A DNA stretch of 64,000 bases from Gemmatimonadales bacterium (lineage in GTDB: Bacteria; Gemmatimonadota; Gemmatimonadetes; Gemmatimonadales; GWC2-71-9). A program made the translations under genes and the position numbers. The number at the start of each line of letters is the position of its first letter. Positions within the stretch are counted from its first letter, which is position 1. The notes under the pieces are model-generated. The model ran no database searches, had not been told where the DNA came from, and saw nothing but the letters and a program-made list of their open reading frames with translations. Below, in pieces: positions 7,635 through 16,601 of this stretch. The DNA lies in assembly GCA_036279355.1 (NCBI GenBank), contig DASUJH010000020.1, forward strand, positions 199,902 to 263,901. The letters are read 5' to 3'.

Positions 7635-8705
7635 TCACGCTGATCCGAGACCCGATTTGGCGAGCACGACGAGACCGGCGATCATCGCGGCGACGAGCGC
7701 CACCGCGGGCACCTTGAGCAGGAGCCAGCGGGGGTCGGGTCGAGGCGGGACGATCGGCGGGTCCAGCACGGTGAAGACGGGTGTGTCGCGAACCTCGTCC
7801 ACCCGCGCCTGCTCATAGGACTGAGTAAGAGATTGGTAAAGCTGCTGGTAGAGCTGCACCCGCCGCTGCAGGCGGTCGTGGACGACGCCGAGCAGAGGCG
7901 AGTCCTCGAACTGGCGGTTCTTGGCTAGGAACGTTGCCAGGGCCGATTCGGCCGCATCGAGGCTGTCCTTCGCATCCTGCTGGCGCGATTCGGCGAACGC
8001 ACGCTCTGCCTTTGCGCGCGATTGGCGCCGCGTCGTGTTGAATTCGGTCAGGCTCCGCAGAACGCGGTCGGCCACCGCGTGCGAGAGCGCCGGAAAGCCG
8101 GTCACCACCGTGAACTCGACGGTGCCGGTGGCGTCGTCCGTCGTCACGGTCATGTGGTCGCGGAGCTTTCGGAGCGCCTTGTCCTCGCGGATCGCCGGCG
8201 TGTCGCCCTTCACGTCGAGTGCCTGCGTCAGCGTGCCGGACCGCCGCTCGTCATCGTCGGTCCATTGGTAGTGGTCGCGGAGCACGGGCGTAAGCACCGA
8301 GCGGGCGCGCAGCAGGCTCGCATAGAGCTCGGGCGAATCGGACTGCGCCTCCGCGGGCAGCGCGACACCGAACTGGGCAGCGAGCCCGGCAATATTGCCG
8401 AGACCGCCGAACGACCCCTCCGCCTGCTGCGGCATGATGATCGTTTTCGCCGTGAAATCCCGCGGCAGCAGGAGCAGAATCACGAGCGCGATGGCGGCCG
8501 ACGCAGCCGCGACGAGCAGAATCTGGCGCCACTCCGCGCCGAGCACGCGCAGGGCATCCTGAAGCCGGATTTCTCCCTCGGGGCCGGCGGCGCGGGGCGC
8601 GCGCTCGGGCTCGGGGCGCGCGTCGCGCTTCGGGCCGGGGGCCCGCTCAGGCGGCGGTGGGGCCTTGCCGGTGATCAGATCGGATTCAGGCAAGGCGCCA
8701 TCCAT
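7635..8705 (-). CDS. Chain-length determinant (Wzz family)
   Basis: A 356-residue polysaccharide co-polymerase that sets polymer length. A Pro/Arg-rich cytoplasmic N-terminus (1-50) is followed by a first membrane helix (ILLVAAASAAIALVILLLL, about 60-80) and a large periplasmic region. That region has long helices (about 200-290) containing 'LSRAKAERAFAESR'-like and 'YQQLYQSLTQSYEQAR' coiled-coil segments. The typical proline-rich run 'VLDPPIVPPRPDPRW' precedes the second membrane helix near the C-terminus. No cytoplasmic tyrosine kinase domain is attached and no separate BY-kinase was found in the window. Its first 20 bases overlap the end of the preceding glycosyltransferase gene, which suggests coupled translation. 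Confidence 0.88.
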   Translation of the reverse strand: MDGALPESDLITGKAPPPPERAPGPKRDARPEPERAPRAAGPEGEIRLQDALRVLGAEWRQILLVAAASAAIALVILLLLPRDFTAKTIIMPQQAEGSFGGLGNIAGLAAQFGVALPAEAQSDSPELYASLLRARSVLTPVLRDHYQWTDDDERRSGTLTQALDVKGDTPAIREDKALRKLRDHMTVTTDDATGTVEFTVVTGFPALSHAVADRVLRSLTEFNTTRRQSRAKAERAFAESRQQDAKDSLDAAESALATFLAKNRQFEDSPLLGVVHDRLQRRVQLYQQLYQSLTQSYEQARVDEVRDTPVFTVLDPPIVPPRPDPRWLLLKVPAVALVAAMIAGLVVLAKSGLGSA

Positions 8706-9543
8706 GCGCGCGGAAGAAGGTCACGGCCGATCTCGTGAAGAGGCACACATGCCACCAACCCTTCCTGGCGGCATTGCCGCCGTGGTGCACGATGCGCATG
8801 GCCGGCAGATAGGCCAGCGCGCCGTGCTGCCGCATTCTGAGACTCAGGTCGGAATCCTCGAAGTAGAGGAAGAATCGCGGGGAGAAGCCCCCCGCCGCAA
8901 TGAACGCATCCGATCGGACGAGCAGGAAGCAGCCGCTCGCCAGGAAGTCGGCGCGCACCGGCGTGGCCGCGGCAAAGAGATGTCGCATCTCGTACTGGCC
9001 CAGCCGCGCGTCCCAGCGAGCCCGGACGCACCGTGGCGCAAAGCCCCGGAGTGCCAGCACGAGTACGCTCGGATACCGCTTGCAGAGATGGAGCGGCACC
9101 CCATGCGGACTCACGGCGCAGGGGGCGGCCAGCACGACGTCGGGATTCTCGCGAAGGAACCGGAGTCCCGCCGCGAGGGCGCCCTCCACCAACTCGACGT
9201 CCGGGTTGAGCACGAGGTGGTAGCGGCCGAGGCCGCGTTGGGCCGCGATGTTGTGTCCCCGGCCGTACCCCACGTTGCCATGCCCGCGCAGAAGCGTCCA
9301 GGCGAACCATGGAGCGGCGCGCAGCTCTTCCGCGAGAAGGGTGTCGAGCGCAACCGCAGGTGAACCGTTGTCCACCACCACGAGCTGCACCGACGCGACC
9401 TCCCGTGCGGCGACCGCGCGCTCGGCCTCGCGGCGGAACGTACGAAGCGTGGTGCGCAACTCGTCGGACGAAGGCCGGTAGACCACGACGCTCGCGCTGA
9501 GCGCGGGGGCGGCCCGCTCGTCGGGGGTACCCGCGCCGCTCAC
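8686..9543 (-). CDS. Glycosyltransferase family 2 (rhamnosyltransferase-like)
   Basis: A 285-residue GT-A enzyme. The N-terminal strand 'LSASVVVYRPSSDELRTTL' leads into 'VVVDNGS', then 'GNVGYGRGHNIA' and the metal-binding 'LVLNPDVELVEG'. The acceptor half has 'SGCFLLVRSDAF' and 'FFLYFEDSDLSLRMR', as in WbbL/RfbF-type rhamnosyltransferases. This fits the rmlACDB genes nearby, though the specific acceptor is unknown. The start is GTG at 9543, whose GTGA overlaps the stop of the upstream Wzy/WaaL-like gene. Confidence 0.87.
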   Translation of the reverse strand: MSGAGTPDERAAPALSASVVVYRPSSDELRTTLRTFRREAERAVAAREVASVQLVVVDNGSPAVALDTLLAEELRAAPWFAWTLLRGHGNVGYGRGHNIAAQRGLGRYHLVLNPDVELVEGALAAGLRFLRENPDVVLAAPCAVSPHGVPLHLCKRYPSVLVLALRGFAPRCVRARWDARLGQYEMRHLFAAATPVRADFLASGCFLLVRSDAFIAAGGFSPRFFLYFEDSDLSLRMRQHGALAYLPAMRIVHHGGNAARKGWWHVCLFTRSAVTFFRAHGWRLA

Positions 9544-10862
9544 CCGTCGGCGCCCCGGGCGGGTGGTGGGCCTGCGACCAGAGATGCCCACTGGATTACG
9601 AGGCATCCGATGATCGTCATGCCGACGAAATTGATCATGAGCGGATTCGTAAGCGACGACGCGAGCACGGCAACCAGCGCGCCCGCAAACACGGCGGTGT
9701 CGAGCGGCTGCCGCCGCCCCGCGAGCGCCACAGCCGTCGCCATCAGGGCAATGAAAAACGACCAGAACACGAGCGAACCGATGAGCCCCAGCTTGGCGAG
9801 AAGCGCGGCCGGCGTGTACTCGTAGCTGAACGGCGCGTGCACGTCGCGCACGTGCTGCACGGCGTACGCGCCGTACCCGTTGCCGAAAATCGGGCTCTTG
9901 TCCCACAAATCGAGCAGGTACGGTAGCTGCCGCAGGCGCTCCGACACGCTCACGTCCTGGCTGTTGAACGCCGAAGTCAGCCGGATGGAAACCTGGTCCC
10001 AGCCCGCGGCGGCGGCGAGTGCCGTGATGCCGGCCGCACCGACCACCACCCGGCGCACGAGCCGCGCCGGCGCGGGAATGGTGCCGGCGAGGCGGGTCCG
10101 AAGCACGAGAAACGTGATCCCGCCAAGACCGGTCGCGAGCCAGAGCCCGCGGGAATAACTCACCAGCAATCCGGCGCTCAGGATGAGGGCGCGGAGCCCG
10201 CGCGCCCGCACCTCACCGCGCAGGCTGGGCAGCCAGAAGAGCGCGACCATCTCCCACAGCGTGCAGATCCAGAAGACCCGGTAGAACCCGTCGGGCATGT
10301 GCCCGATGTACATCGACTGGTAGCGATAGAGCCATCCCAGGCCAAATCGAATCACGAGCTGTGCGGCGGGCGCCAGGGTGCCGGCGGCCCAGATCACGAC
10401 CTGCAACGTCGCGAGCACGGTCGCCCCGCCAATCACGATCCGCTGCATCGTGCGCACGGGCGCATCGCCCGCGTCGGTCGCGGCGATGAAGAATACGACC
10501 GGCACGAGCACCAGGATGGCGCGGATCTCGGCCAACGCCGTGAAGAGGTCCTCGCCGTGCACCGTCGGGATCGCGGTCGCCCACGCAAGATTGAAAGCGA
10601 GAAATCCGAGCACGGCGAGCAGCGCGCGCAGCACGCGGGGGCGAACCCGCCCCCGCCGCAGCGCGAGTAGCGTGAGGCTCAGGACCGTGGCGAAGAAGAG
10701 GATGTAGCGGGAGGGCGCGGCGCGGAGGCCCGCCGGGCCGCCCAGGATGGTTTCGACAACGAAGGCCGCGGGGAAGAACCAGAGCACGCGCCGGAGCGGC
10801 TGCGCTCGCGTCGCGGCACCGTGCGCGCGGACCGCCGGGGCCGTCGCCGTTTCTGCCGTCAT
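9540..10862 (-). CDS. Wzy/WaaL-like O-antigen polymerase or ligase
   Basis: A 440-residue integral membrane protein with about 11-12 hydrophobic helices and a large periplasmic loop containing 'SVSERLRQLPYLLDLWDKSPIFGNGYGAY'. This N-x-G-x-G pattern after an Arg-rich helix, and 'VSYSRGLWLATGLGGI' before it, are characteristic of the O-antigen ligase/polymerase superfamily (Wzy_C). It would polymerise or transfer repeat units on the periplasmic side. Which of the two it does cannot be decided from sequence, but it is the only such protein in the locus, so polymerase is the simpler assumption. The start ATG at 10862 overlaps the previous stop (ATGA). Confidence 0.85.
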   Translation of the reverse strand: MTAETATAPAVRAHGAATRAQPLRRVLWFFPAAFVVETILGGPAGLRAAPSRYILFFATVLSLTLLALRRGRVRPRVLRALLAVLGFLAFNLAWATAIPTVHGEDLFTALAEIRAILVLVPVVFFIAATDAGDAPVRTMQRIVIGGATVLATLQVVIWAAGTLAPAAQLVIRFGLGWLYRYQSMYIGHMPDGFYRVFWICTLWEMVALFWLPSLRGEVRARGLRALILSAGLLVSYSRGLWLATGLGGITFLVLRTRLAGTIPAPARLVRRVVVGAAGITALAAAAGWDQVSIRLTSAFNSQDVSVSERLRQLPYLLDLWDKSPIFGNGYGAYAVQHVRDVHAPFSYEYTPAALLAKLGLIGSLVFWSFFIALMATAVALAGRRQPLDTAVFAGALVAVLASSLTNPLMINFVGMTIIGCLVIQWASLVAGPPPARGADG

Positions 10863-11824
10863 GCGAGCGCCACGCGCCACCAGAAGAGCGCGCGCCGGCT
10901 CATGCCTTCGGGCCGCACGCCGAGCCCGGCCACGGTGGCGAGACGCCGGAGGCGGCCTCGCGGGCCGTCGAAGGCGCGCGCGTACTCCCGCACCAGCGCG
11001 CGCGCGTCCGCTCGTCCCGACCCCCGCTCGGTGAGGCGCGCCTCGAGCGCCGCGGCCTGTCGGATGCCGCCGCGAAAGATCGCAAGGCGAGCGCTCCACC
11101 AGTTTACCGCATCGCTGGCGGCGCGAACCGCCAGCCCCCACTGACCGGGTGCTCCGACGGTGTTCCGCCCGTGTTGCCGGTAGTCGACCAGGGCGTCGGG
11201 CTCGAACCTGAGCTCGCCGGCCGCTGCGGCACAGAGCGCGATCCACCAATCGTGCATCACGGCGGATTCGGGAAACGGCGCTGCCAGCAAGGCGAGCGGC
11301 CGGTTGAACGCGGCCGCGCACGCCGTCACGAAGTTCTGCGCCAGGAGCGTGCGCAGCGGATCGGCGGATGGTTGGCGAAGGCCCTGGTACCGGAGGAACG
11401 AGGGATGGCGGGGGCGCAACTCGGCATCCACGACGCGCAGATCCGAATGGACGAGGATGGGGGTCTCAGAGCCGAGCTCGCGCTCGGCGCCGGCAAGCGC
11501 CGCGAGCTGCCGGGCGACTTTGTCGCGGTGCCACACGTCGTCCTGGTCCGCGAGCAGAAAGCGGCGGCCGCCCAGCGCCACACCGCGTTCCAGCAGCACG
11601 CCGAAGCTGCCGGCCGGGCCGACGTTGCCGGGCACGTGGTCGGTCACGACGCGCACGCGAGAGTCCGCAGCCGCGGCCTCGGCGAGCAGTGACGGCGTGC
11701 CGTCGCGCGACCCGTCGTCACGGACGAGCAGGACCCAATCCGGCTCGGTCTGCGCCACGAGGCTGTCCAGTTGAGGCCGCAGGAACGCGGCGCCGTTGTA
11801 CGTGCTGAGCAGGATGAGGTTCAC
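10859..11824 (-). CDS. Glycosyltransferase family 2
   Basis: A 321-residue GT-A glycosyltransferase. It starts MNLILLSTYNGAAFLRPQLD, followed by 'LLVRDDGSRDGT' (UDP/dTDP-sugar binding) and 'FLLADQDDVWHRDK', the DQDDVW signature of rhamnosyltransferase-like family 2 enzymes. The acceptor segment has 'AVMHDWWIALCAAAAG'. It lies 33 bases after the preceding glycosyltransferase in the same operon and overlaps the next gene by ATGA. Sugar specificity is not visible. Confidence 0.88.
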   Translation of the reverse strand: MNLILLSTYNGAAFLRPQLDSLVAQTEPDWVLLVRDDGSRDGTPSLLAEAAAADSRVRVVTDHVPGNVGPAGSFGVLLERGVALGGRRFLLADQDDVWHRDKVARQLAALAGAERELGSETPILVHSDLRVVDAELRPRHPSFLRYQGLRQPSADPLRTLLAQNFVTACAAAFNRPLALLAAPFPESAVMHDWWIALCAAAAGELRFEPDALVDYRQHGRNTVGAPGQWGLAVRAASDAVNWWSARLAIFRGGIRQAAALEARLTERGSGRADARALVREYARAFDGPRGRLRRLATVAGLGVRPEGMSRRALFWWRVALA

Positions 11825-11857
11825 GCTGCTCCGGTCCTCTTGCGGCTCATGGATCGA

Positions 11858-13135
11858 TCACACGTCGTCCGGAGCGAGCTCCAGATCCCGGAGAAATCTC
11901 CTCCGCAGATACCGCTCCGTGAATTGCTCGGGAAGTCCATACGCGGGCTCGCGCTCGGCGCATGCGGCGAGAAAGGCGCTCAGCACGGGCGAGGAATGCT
12001 CGGGGCGAAGATAGTCGGTCAGAAACACCTGTGGTATTTGCCGGCAGAGCCGCCAGAGCGCGCCGGTCGGGCTCGCGGCTGCTAGGATCGGACGACCGGC
12101 GGGGATGTACTCGAAGAGCTTGCTCGGCACGGCGGACTCCGAGGCCGAAAGGAGCAGCAGTCCGCTCGCGCGGCGCAAACGGGCCAGGATCGCGGCCCGC
12201 GGCACGGGCGCATGGGTACGCACGCTCCAGCCCGCCTCCTCGAATCGCGGGCTCCAAGCCGCGATTTCCGTCACGTCCTCGCCGCTCAGATGACCGACGA
12301 GATCGATGCAGGCGGCCCGCCCGCCCTTGCGCGCGGCGAGCCAAAGCGGCTCCAGGAGCAGCCTGGGGTGCTGCGTGCTCCGCGACTGGGTAAACTGGCC
12401 GGCATAACAGAGCTCGAGCGTGTTCCGCTCGTCGGCGTGCGCCGCCGATTCGCCAGGGACAGCACCCGGGCCGTCCGGCGGGTACCCATTGGTGAGTAGC
12501 CCTACCTTGCCGACCGCGCCGGGATATCGTTGCGCCAACTGCTGCCGCCAGCCCTCCGAGGTCACGAAGATGCGATGCGCCTGCGAGATGATGCGGCGCT
12601 CGAGCCGGCGCTCCCGCCACCGGTGGAAGCGCGAGGTTTGCACGAGCGACCGGAGGGGTTCGTCGAGCCAGCCGTCGCGCAGATCGACGACGAGCTTGGC
12701 ACCCACGCGCGCGGCGAGCGCGGCGGCTCCGACGTGCACCGACTCTGGCGGGCTCGACGCGATCACCCACCGCGCACCGGCCGCGTGCTCGAGGACAGTG
12801 GGGTGGCGGGCCGCGCGCCGCGCCCAGAGGATCAACGGATCGGGCGTCAGCACTGCCATTGCCGCGAGCCGGCGAAGGCGATTGGGCCGGCGGCGCCATG
12901 CCGGCAGAGGCGGGCCGCCCGGCTCGCGGTAGAGCGACACGGGGTCGCGCATCGAGATCTCCGTGCCCCACGGGGTCTGCTCGACGAAGTCGCGGGACGA
13001 GGCGCGCACGAGGACCACGTCCACGCCTTCGCCCTGAAGCCACCGCACGAAGCGCTCCACGCGATAGACCGCGACGTGCGACGGCAATCGCCAGAAAGGC
13101 GCGAGTACCACCGCCTTGCCGTTGGGCTGCATCAT
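11858..13135 (-). CDS. Glycosyltransferase (GT-B, family 4-like)
   Basis: A 425-residue protein resembling WbuB/Cap-type glycosyltransferases. The acceptor domain has 'VIASSPPESVHVGAAALA' and 'LVVDLRDGWLDEP'. The donor domain has 'LELCYAGQF', 'RASGLLLLSASESAVPSKLFEYIPAGRPILA' and a C-terminal helical cap. The S-K-L-F-E-Y motif is typical of this group. The start is the first ATG of an ATGATG at 13135, giving the ATGA overlap with the upstream glycosyltransferase stop. Confidence 0.83.
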   Translation of the reverse strand: MMQPNGKAVVLAPFWRLPSHVAVYRVERFVRWLQGEGVDVVLVRASSRDFVEQTPWGTEISMRDPVSLYREPGGPPLPAWRRRPNRLRRLAAMAVLTPDPLILWARRAARHPTVLEHAAGARWVIASSPPESVHVGAAALAARVGAKLVVDLRDGWLDEPLRSLVQTSRFHRWRERRLERRIISQAHRIFVTSEGWRQQLAQRYPGAVGKVGLLTNGYPPDGPGAVPGESAAHADERNTLELCYAGQFTQSRSTQHPRLLLEPLWLAARKGGRAACIDLVGHLSGEDVTEIAAWSPRFEEAGWSVRTHAPVPRAAILARLRRASGLLLLSASESAVPSKLFEYIPAGRPILAAASPTGALWRLCRQIPQVFLTDYLRPEHSSPVLSAFLAACAEREPAYGLPEQFTERYLRRRFLRDLELAPDDV

Positions 13136-14340
13136 GCGCCGGGGGAGTCGGCTGCCGCATCGCAGAGCAGCCGTTCCAGTCGTTCGATCTGGCCGGCCAG
13201 GTCGAATGCGGCGATCCGCTCGCGGGCGGCCTGCCCCATCCGACACCTGAGCGCCGGGTCGGCCGCGAGCCGCAGCATGTGCGCGCCCATCGCCTGCCAA
13301 TCACCCTCGTCGCACAGCAATCCGGACGACTCGTGCGCGACCTGCTCGGGAATGCTCGCGTGGCGCGTTGCGACGATGGGGAGACCACTCGCGGCTGCCT
13401 CGGCGATTGCGACCGGCCAGCCCTCCATGTCTCCGTTCGACGCCACCATCGAATGCTGCACGAAGACGTCGGCGGCCTCCATGGCCTCACGCACCCGTTG
13501 CGGCGGCTCGGAGCCGAGCATCGTGACGCGATTGGCCAGTCCGCCCTGGGCGGCGAGCTCCCGCACGGATGCGAAGAGCTCGCCGCCTCCGATGATGGTA
13601 AGATGCGCATCGGCGTCGGCGCGAGCCACGAGCTCGAACGCCCGGAGCGAAAGATCGGGGCGCTTCTTCTCGGTCAGGCGACCGACCATGAGAAATCGGC
13701 ACGGACTGCGACCGCGCGCCATGGCGGGGAACTCTTCGAGGGGCACCCCATAGGGAATGCGCTCGATCCGATCCCGCTCCGCGCCGAGACGCGTCAGCGC
13801 GTCGCGCATGTATTCGGCCACGACCACGAAGCGAGTGACGCGTGGAATCGCAACGCGCAACGACCTGCGGTAGTGGGCGGAGCGCAGCATCGCGGAGAGG
13901 TCGACGCCGTGAAAGTGCACCACCAGCGGAATGCGTTCCGCCGCAGCCGCGGGCGCGATGCGTATGCCCGTCGGTCCGTACTGCGCGAGGATCACACTGG
14001 GGCGCCGCTGCCCGATCGCGGCGCGAAACCAGGCCATCTCGCCGCGCGTGCTGCCGGGGCGACCCAGCGCAAGGCTCAGGGCGCCGCGCACCCTCCGGCG
14101 CCATCGCCCCCCCGGAGGCGCAAACGGAGTCGGCACCTGAGTCACCTCGCACGGACCAGCGGGGAACTGCTCCGCGTCCCGCTCGTTCCAGGTGATGACG
14201 CGGACGCGGTGCCTGCGCATGCCGGTGGCCTGGCGGTAGAGCCATACCTCGCTCGCGGCGCCGAACTCGGGACACACGACCCACGCCACGGCTCCTGGCT
14301 CGGTGCCGCGCGTCGCAACGGCGCTACCGAGGCCGGGCAA
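13132..14340 (-). CDS. Glycosyltransferase family 4
   Basis: A 402-residue GT-B enzyme. Visible landmarks are 'LVVHFHGVDLSAMLR' (acceptor side), 'VVVAEYMRDALTRLGA', the donor-domain start 'CRFLMVGRLTEKKRPDLSLRAF', and 'GDMEGWPVAIAEAAASGLPIVATRHASIPEQV', which carries the E-x7-E-like nucleotide-binding helix. The 'EGWPVA' context resembles WcaL/AmsK-type colanic-acid and amylovoran transferases. Its first 17 bases overlap the end of the methyltransferase gene. Confidence 0.87.
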   Translation of the reverse strand: MPGLGSAVATRGTEPGAVAWVVCPEFGAASEVWLYRQATGMRRHRVRVITWNERDAEQFPAGPCEVTQVPTPFAPPGGRWRRRVRGALSLALGRPGSTRGEMAWFRAAIGQRRPSVILAQYGPTGIRIAPAAAAERIPLVVHFHGVDLSAMLRSAHYRRSLRVAIPRVTRFVVVAEYMRDALTRLGAERDRIERIPYGVPLEEFPAMARGRSPCRFLMVGRLTEKKRPDLSLRAFELVARADADAHLTIIGGGELFASVRELAAQGGLANRVTMLGSEPPQRVREAMEAADVFVQHSMVASNGDMEGWPVAIAEAAASGLPIVATRHASIPEQVAHESSGLLCDEGDWQAMGAHMLRLAADPALRCRMGQAARERIAAFDLAGQIERLERLLCDAAADSPGA

Positions 14341-15070
14341 TCAGAAAATACCCGAAGGGAAACTGTGCGGCGGTCGAGGTCGACATCCAGCGTCCCGGCT
14401 TCGTGCGCACCCACCAGCCGGCAACCGCCTGCGCCGAACCCGCGAGGGAGGGGCCCGCGATCCGCATCCGCAGGAACAGCTTCGAGACGAGATCGACCAG
14501 CACCTCGGGCGCGCCGCCAATCGACTCGAGCGCGACCGCCTCCAGGCTGGCGTCGCCGAGCATCCGCTCGAGCGCAAAGCGCGTGTACCGATAATAGTCG
14601 TGCGGCTGCTCGTGGATCGGGTACATGAATGGCAGGTTCATCAGCAGCGTCCCCTCCGGGCGCAGCACGCGCCTGATCTCCTCAAGCGCCTGCTGAGGAC
14701 GGTAGAGATGCTCCATCACGTCAGAGAAGATGATCGTGTCGAAGGATGCATCCGGGAACGGGATCGGCTCGTTCAAGTCGCAGAGTACGTCGGCATGACG
14801 CACGTCGTGCTCGGAATCCGCCCAATCCACGCAGGTAATTGTCCCGGCGAAGTGGCGATAGAGTCCGTAGAGCGGCGCCCGGCCACATCCCAGGTCCAGC
14901 ACGTCGCCGCGGCAGTGGAGCGGGATCGCCGCCGTGTAGCGCGCCGCGATCGCGTCCACCATGAGGCGGGACCCGATGCTCACGATGCGCGGGTCCGCCG
15001 CGGCGCGGAGGCGGTCGTCGCGAATGACGTACTTGGTCGGGGTCCACGCGGCGGCACTCAGCATCGGCAT
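14324..15070 (-). CDS. SAM-dependent methyltransferase (class I)
   Basis: A 248-residue protein with the Rossmann methyltransferase core: motif I 'GDVLDLGCGRAPLYGLY' (about 55-70), the acidic residue of motif II in 'TCVDWADSE', and 'FDTIIFSDVMEHLYRPQQALEEIRRVLRPEG' as motifs IV-V. C-terminal 'HDYYRYTRFALERML' is common in polysaccharide-locus type 11 methyltransferases. It may methylate a sugar of the repeat unit or cap chains. ATG at 15064 is an alternative start. Confidence 0.85.
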   Translation of the reverse strand: MPMLSAAAWTPTKYVIRDDRLRAAADPRIVSIGSRLMVDAIAARYTAAIPLHCRGDVLDLGCGRAPLYGLYRHFAGTITCVDWADSEHDVRHADVLCDLNEPIPFPDASFDTIIFSDVMEHLYRPQQALEEIRRVLRPEGTLLMNLPFMYPIHEQPHDYYRYTRFALERMLGDASLEAVALESIGGAPEVLVDLVSKLFLRMRIAGPSLAGSAQAVAGWWVRTKPGRWMSTSTAAQFPFGYFLIARPR

Positions 15071-15113
15071 GCCACGCGACGCGCTGTCGCGGCCCAGCTC
15101 AGGGGCGTGTCGA

Positions 15114-16601
15114 TCACAGCTCGGCGGACGTTGGCGCGATCATCGCCCGCCCCGTGCCCGAGCCTCCCGGCAGGAATCGGCGAAGCTCCGCGTACAGCCC
15201 CGGCGTGAGCGCTCGGAGCGCGACGAGGTAAACCAGCACCGCCCCCGCGATCTGAATCGCGAGCACCGCGGCGTCGTTCCAGGGCACGAGCGAGCCGAGC
15301 AGGTACATCGGAAGCGTCGCCATGAGCGCGAGAGCCAGCGGAGTCGCGACGGCGCCCAGGTACTCCCGGCCGCAGTCGCCGGCAGTCGGCCGTACGAGCA
15401 CCGGATATCCGAGCGCACCAAGAACGACCTGCGTCGCGAGGAGCATGACGGCAACGCCGAGCGCTCCCCCATAGCGCACGCCGACGACGAGCGCGGGCAC
15501 GTTGAGCGCGAGGAGGAGCACGTTCCACCAGAACCCCAGATCCACCCGCCCGCGCGCGAGGAGCAGGCTGCCCTTCAAGTTGCCGATGCAGCGTCCGAGC
15601 CCGACGAGGGCGAGCACCTGCACGAGGGGGATGGCGGCGGCCCACTTGGCGCCAAACACGACGACGATGAACCACGGCGCCACTGCGGCGAGCCCGAGCA
15701 GGAGCGGCGCGTTGATGGCCGTGACCAGTTCAAGCATCTTCACGAATCCCCGCCGCAGCCGCACCGGCTCGTCCTGCACCCGACAGAAGAGTGGAAACGC
15801 CACCTTGGTCACGACCGGATTGATCCGGTTGACCGGCTGCGAGATCAGGTTGAGCGCGAAGCTGTAGAAGCCGAGCGCCTCGGCGCCGAGCATACTCCCC
15901 ACGAGAAATTGGTCGAGCCGCTGGCCAATGTAGCTGATGGTCCGTTCGCCCATCTGGTAGAGGCCGAACCCGACCAATCCGCGCACGTCGGACCACCGGA
16001 AGTGCAACGCCGGGCGATGCAGGCGCAGTCCTTCCGATGCGACGAGCACCGCGCGCGCGACCGCGGTAACGAGCGTGCCGAGCACGAGCGCCCAGACGCC
16101 GAGGCCGCCCAGCGCCCCGGCGATCGCGGCGACGGCTCCGCTCGCCGCCCCAAACAGGTCCTGGCGGGCAAGAACGTCGAACCGGAGGTCCCGCTGCAGG
16201 ATCGCCTCGAACTGTCTGCCGATCGGCTGGATCAGGAACACGATTCCCGTGACCTGCACCAGCGGCACGAGACGCGGCTCGTGGAACAGGGCGCTCGCCA
16301 GTGGAGCCGCGAGCCACAGGGCGCCGAATAGCAGCGCGCCAACCAGCATATTCAACCAGTAGAGCGACGAGAGCTGGGCGCGACTGAGGCCCTGGTGGTA
16401 GACGATGGCCGCGCTGATGCCGACGTCGGCGTACGCCTGCGTCAGCCCGAGCACGACCACCACCATGCCCATGAGTCCGAAGTCCTCCGGCCGGAGGACG
16501 CGCGCCACGACGACGAGTTGCAGCAGCTGTGCGATGATCTGGCCGCCGGCGGCGAAGGCGGTCCACCGGACACCTGATCTGGCTTCGGCGTGGAGGCTCA
16601 C
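15114..16601 (-). CDS. Wzx-type flippase (polysaccharide transport membrane protein)
   Basis: A 495-residue polytopic membrane protein of the MOP/PST family, with about 12-14 helices. The N-terminus 'ARSGVRWTAFAAGGQIIAQLLQLVVVARVLRPEDFGLMGMVVVV' is the standard opening of Wzx/WzxC-type flippases, and 'SALFHEPRLVPLVQVTGIVFLIQPI' follows. It should move lipid-linked repeat units across the inner membrane. The start is GTG at 16601, inside a GTGA overlap with the upstream methyltransferase stop. A 43-base gap separates it from the next gene. Confidence 0.9.
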   Translation of the reverse strand: MSLHAEARSGVRWTAFAAGGQIIAQLLQLVVVARVLRPEDFGLMGMVVVVLGLTQAYADVGISAAIVYHQGLSRAQLSSLYWLNMLVGALLFGALWLAAPLASALFHEPRLVPLVQVTGIVFLIQPIGRQFEAILQRDLRFDVLARQDLFGAASGAVAAIAGALGGLGVWALVLGTLVTAVARAVLVASEGLRLHRPALHFRWSDVRGLVGFGLYQMGERTISYIGQRLDQFLVGSMLGAEALGFYSFALNLISQPVNRINPVVTKVAFPLFCRVQDEPVRLRRGFVKMLELVTAINAPLLLGLAAVAPWFIVVVFGAKWAAAIPLVQVLALVGLGRCIGNLKGSLLLARGRVDLGFWWNVLLLALNVPALVVGVRYGGALGVAVMLLATQVVLGALGYPVLVRPTAGDCGREYLGAVATPLALALMATLPMYLLGSLVPWNDAAVLAIQIAGAVLVYLVALRALTPGLYAELRRFLPGGSGTGRAMIAPTSAEL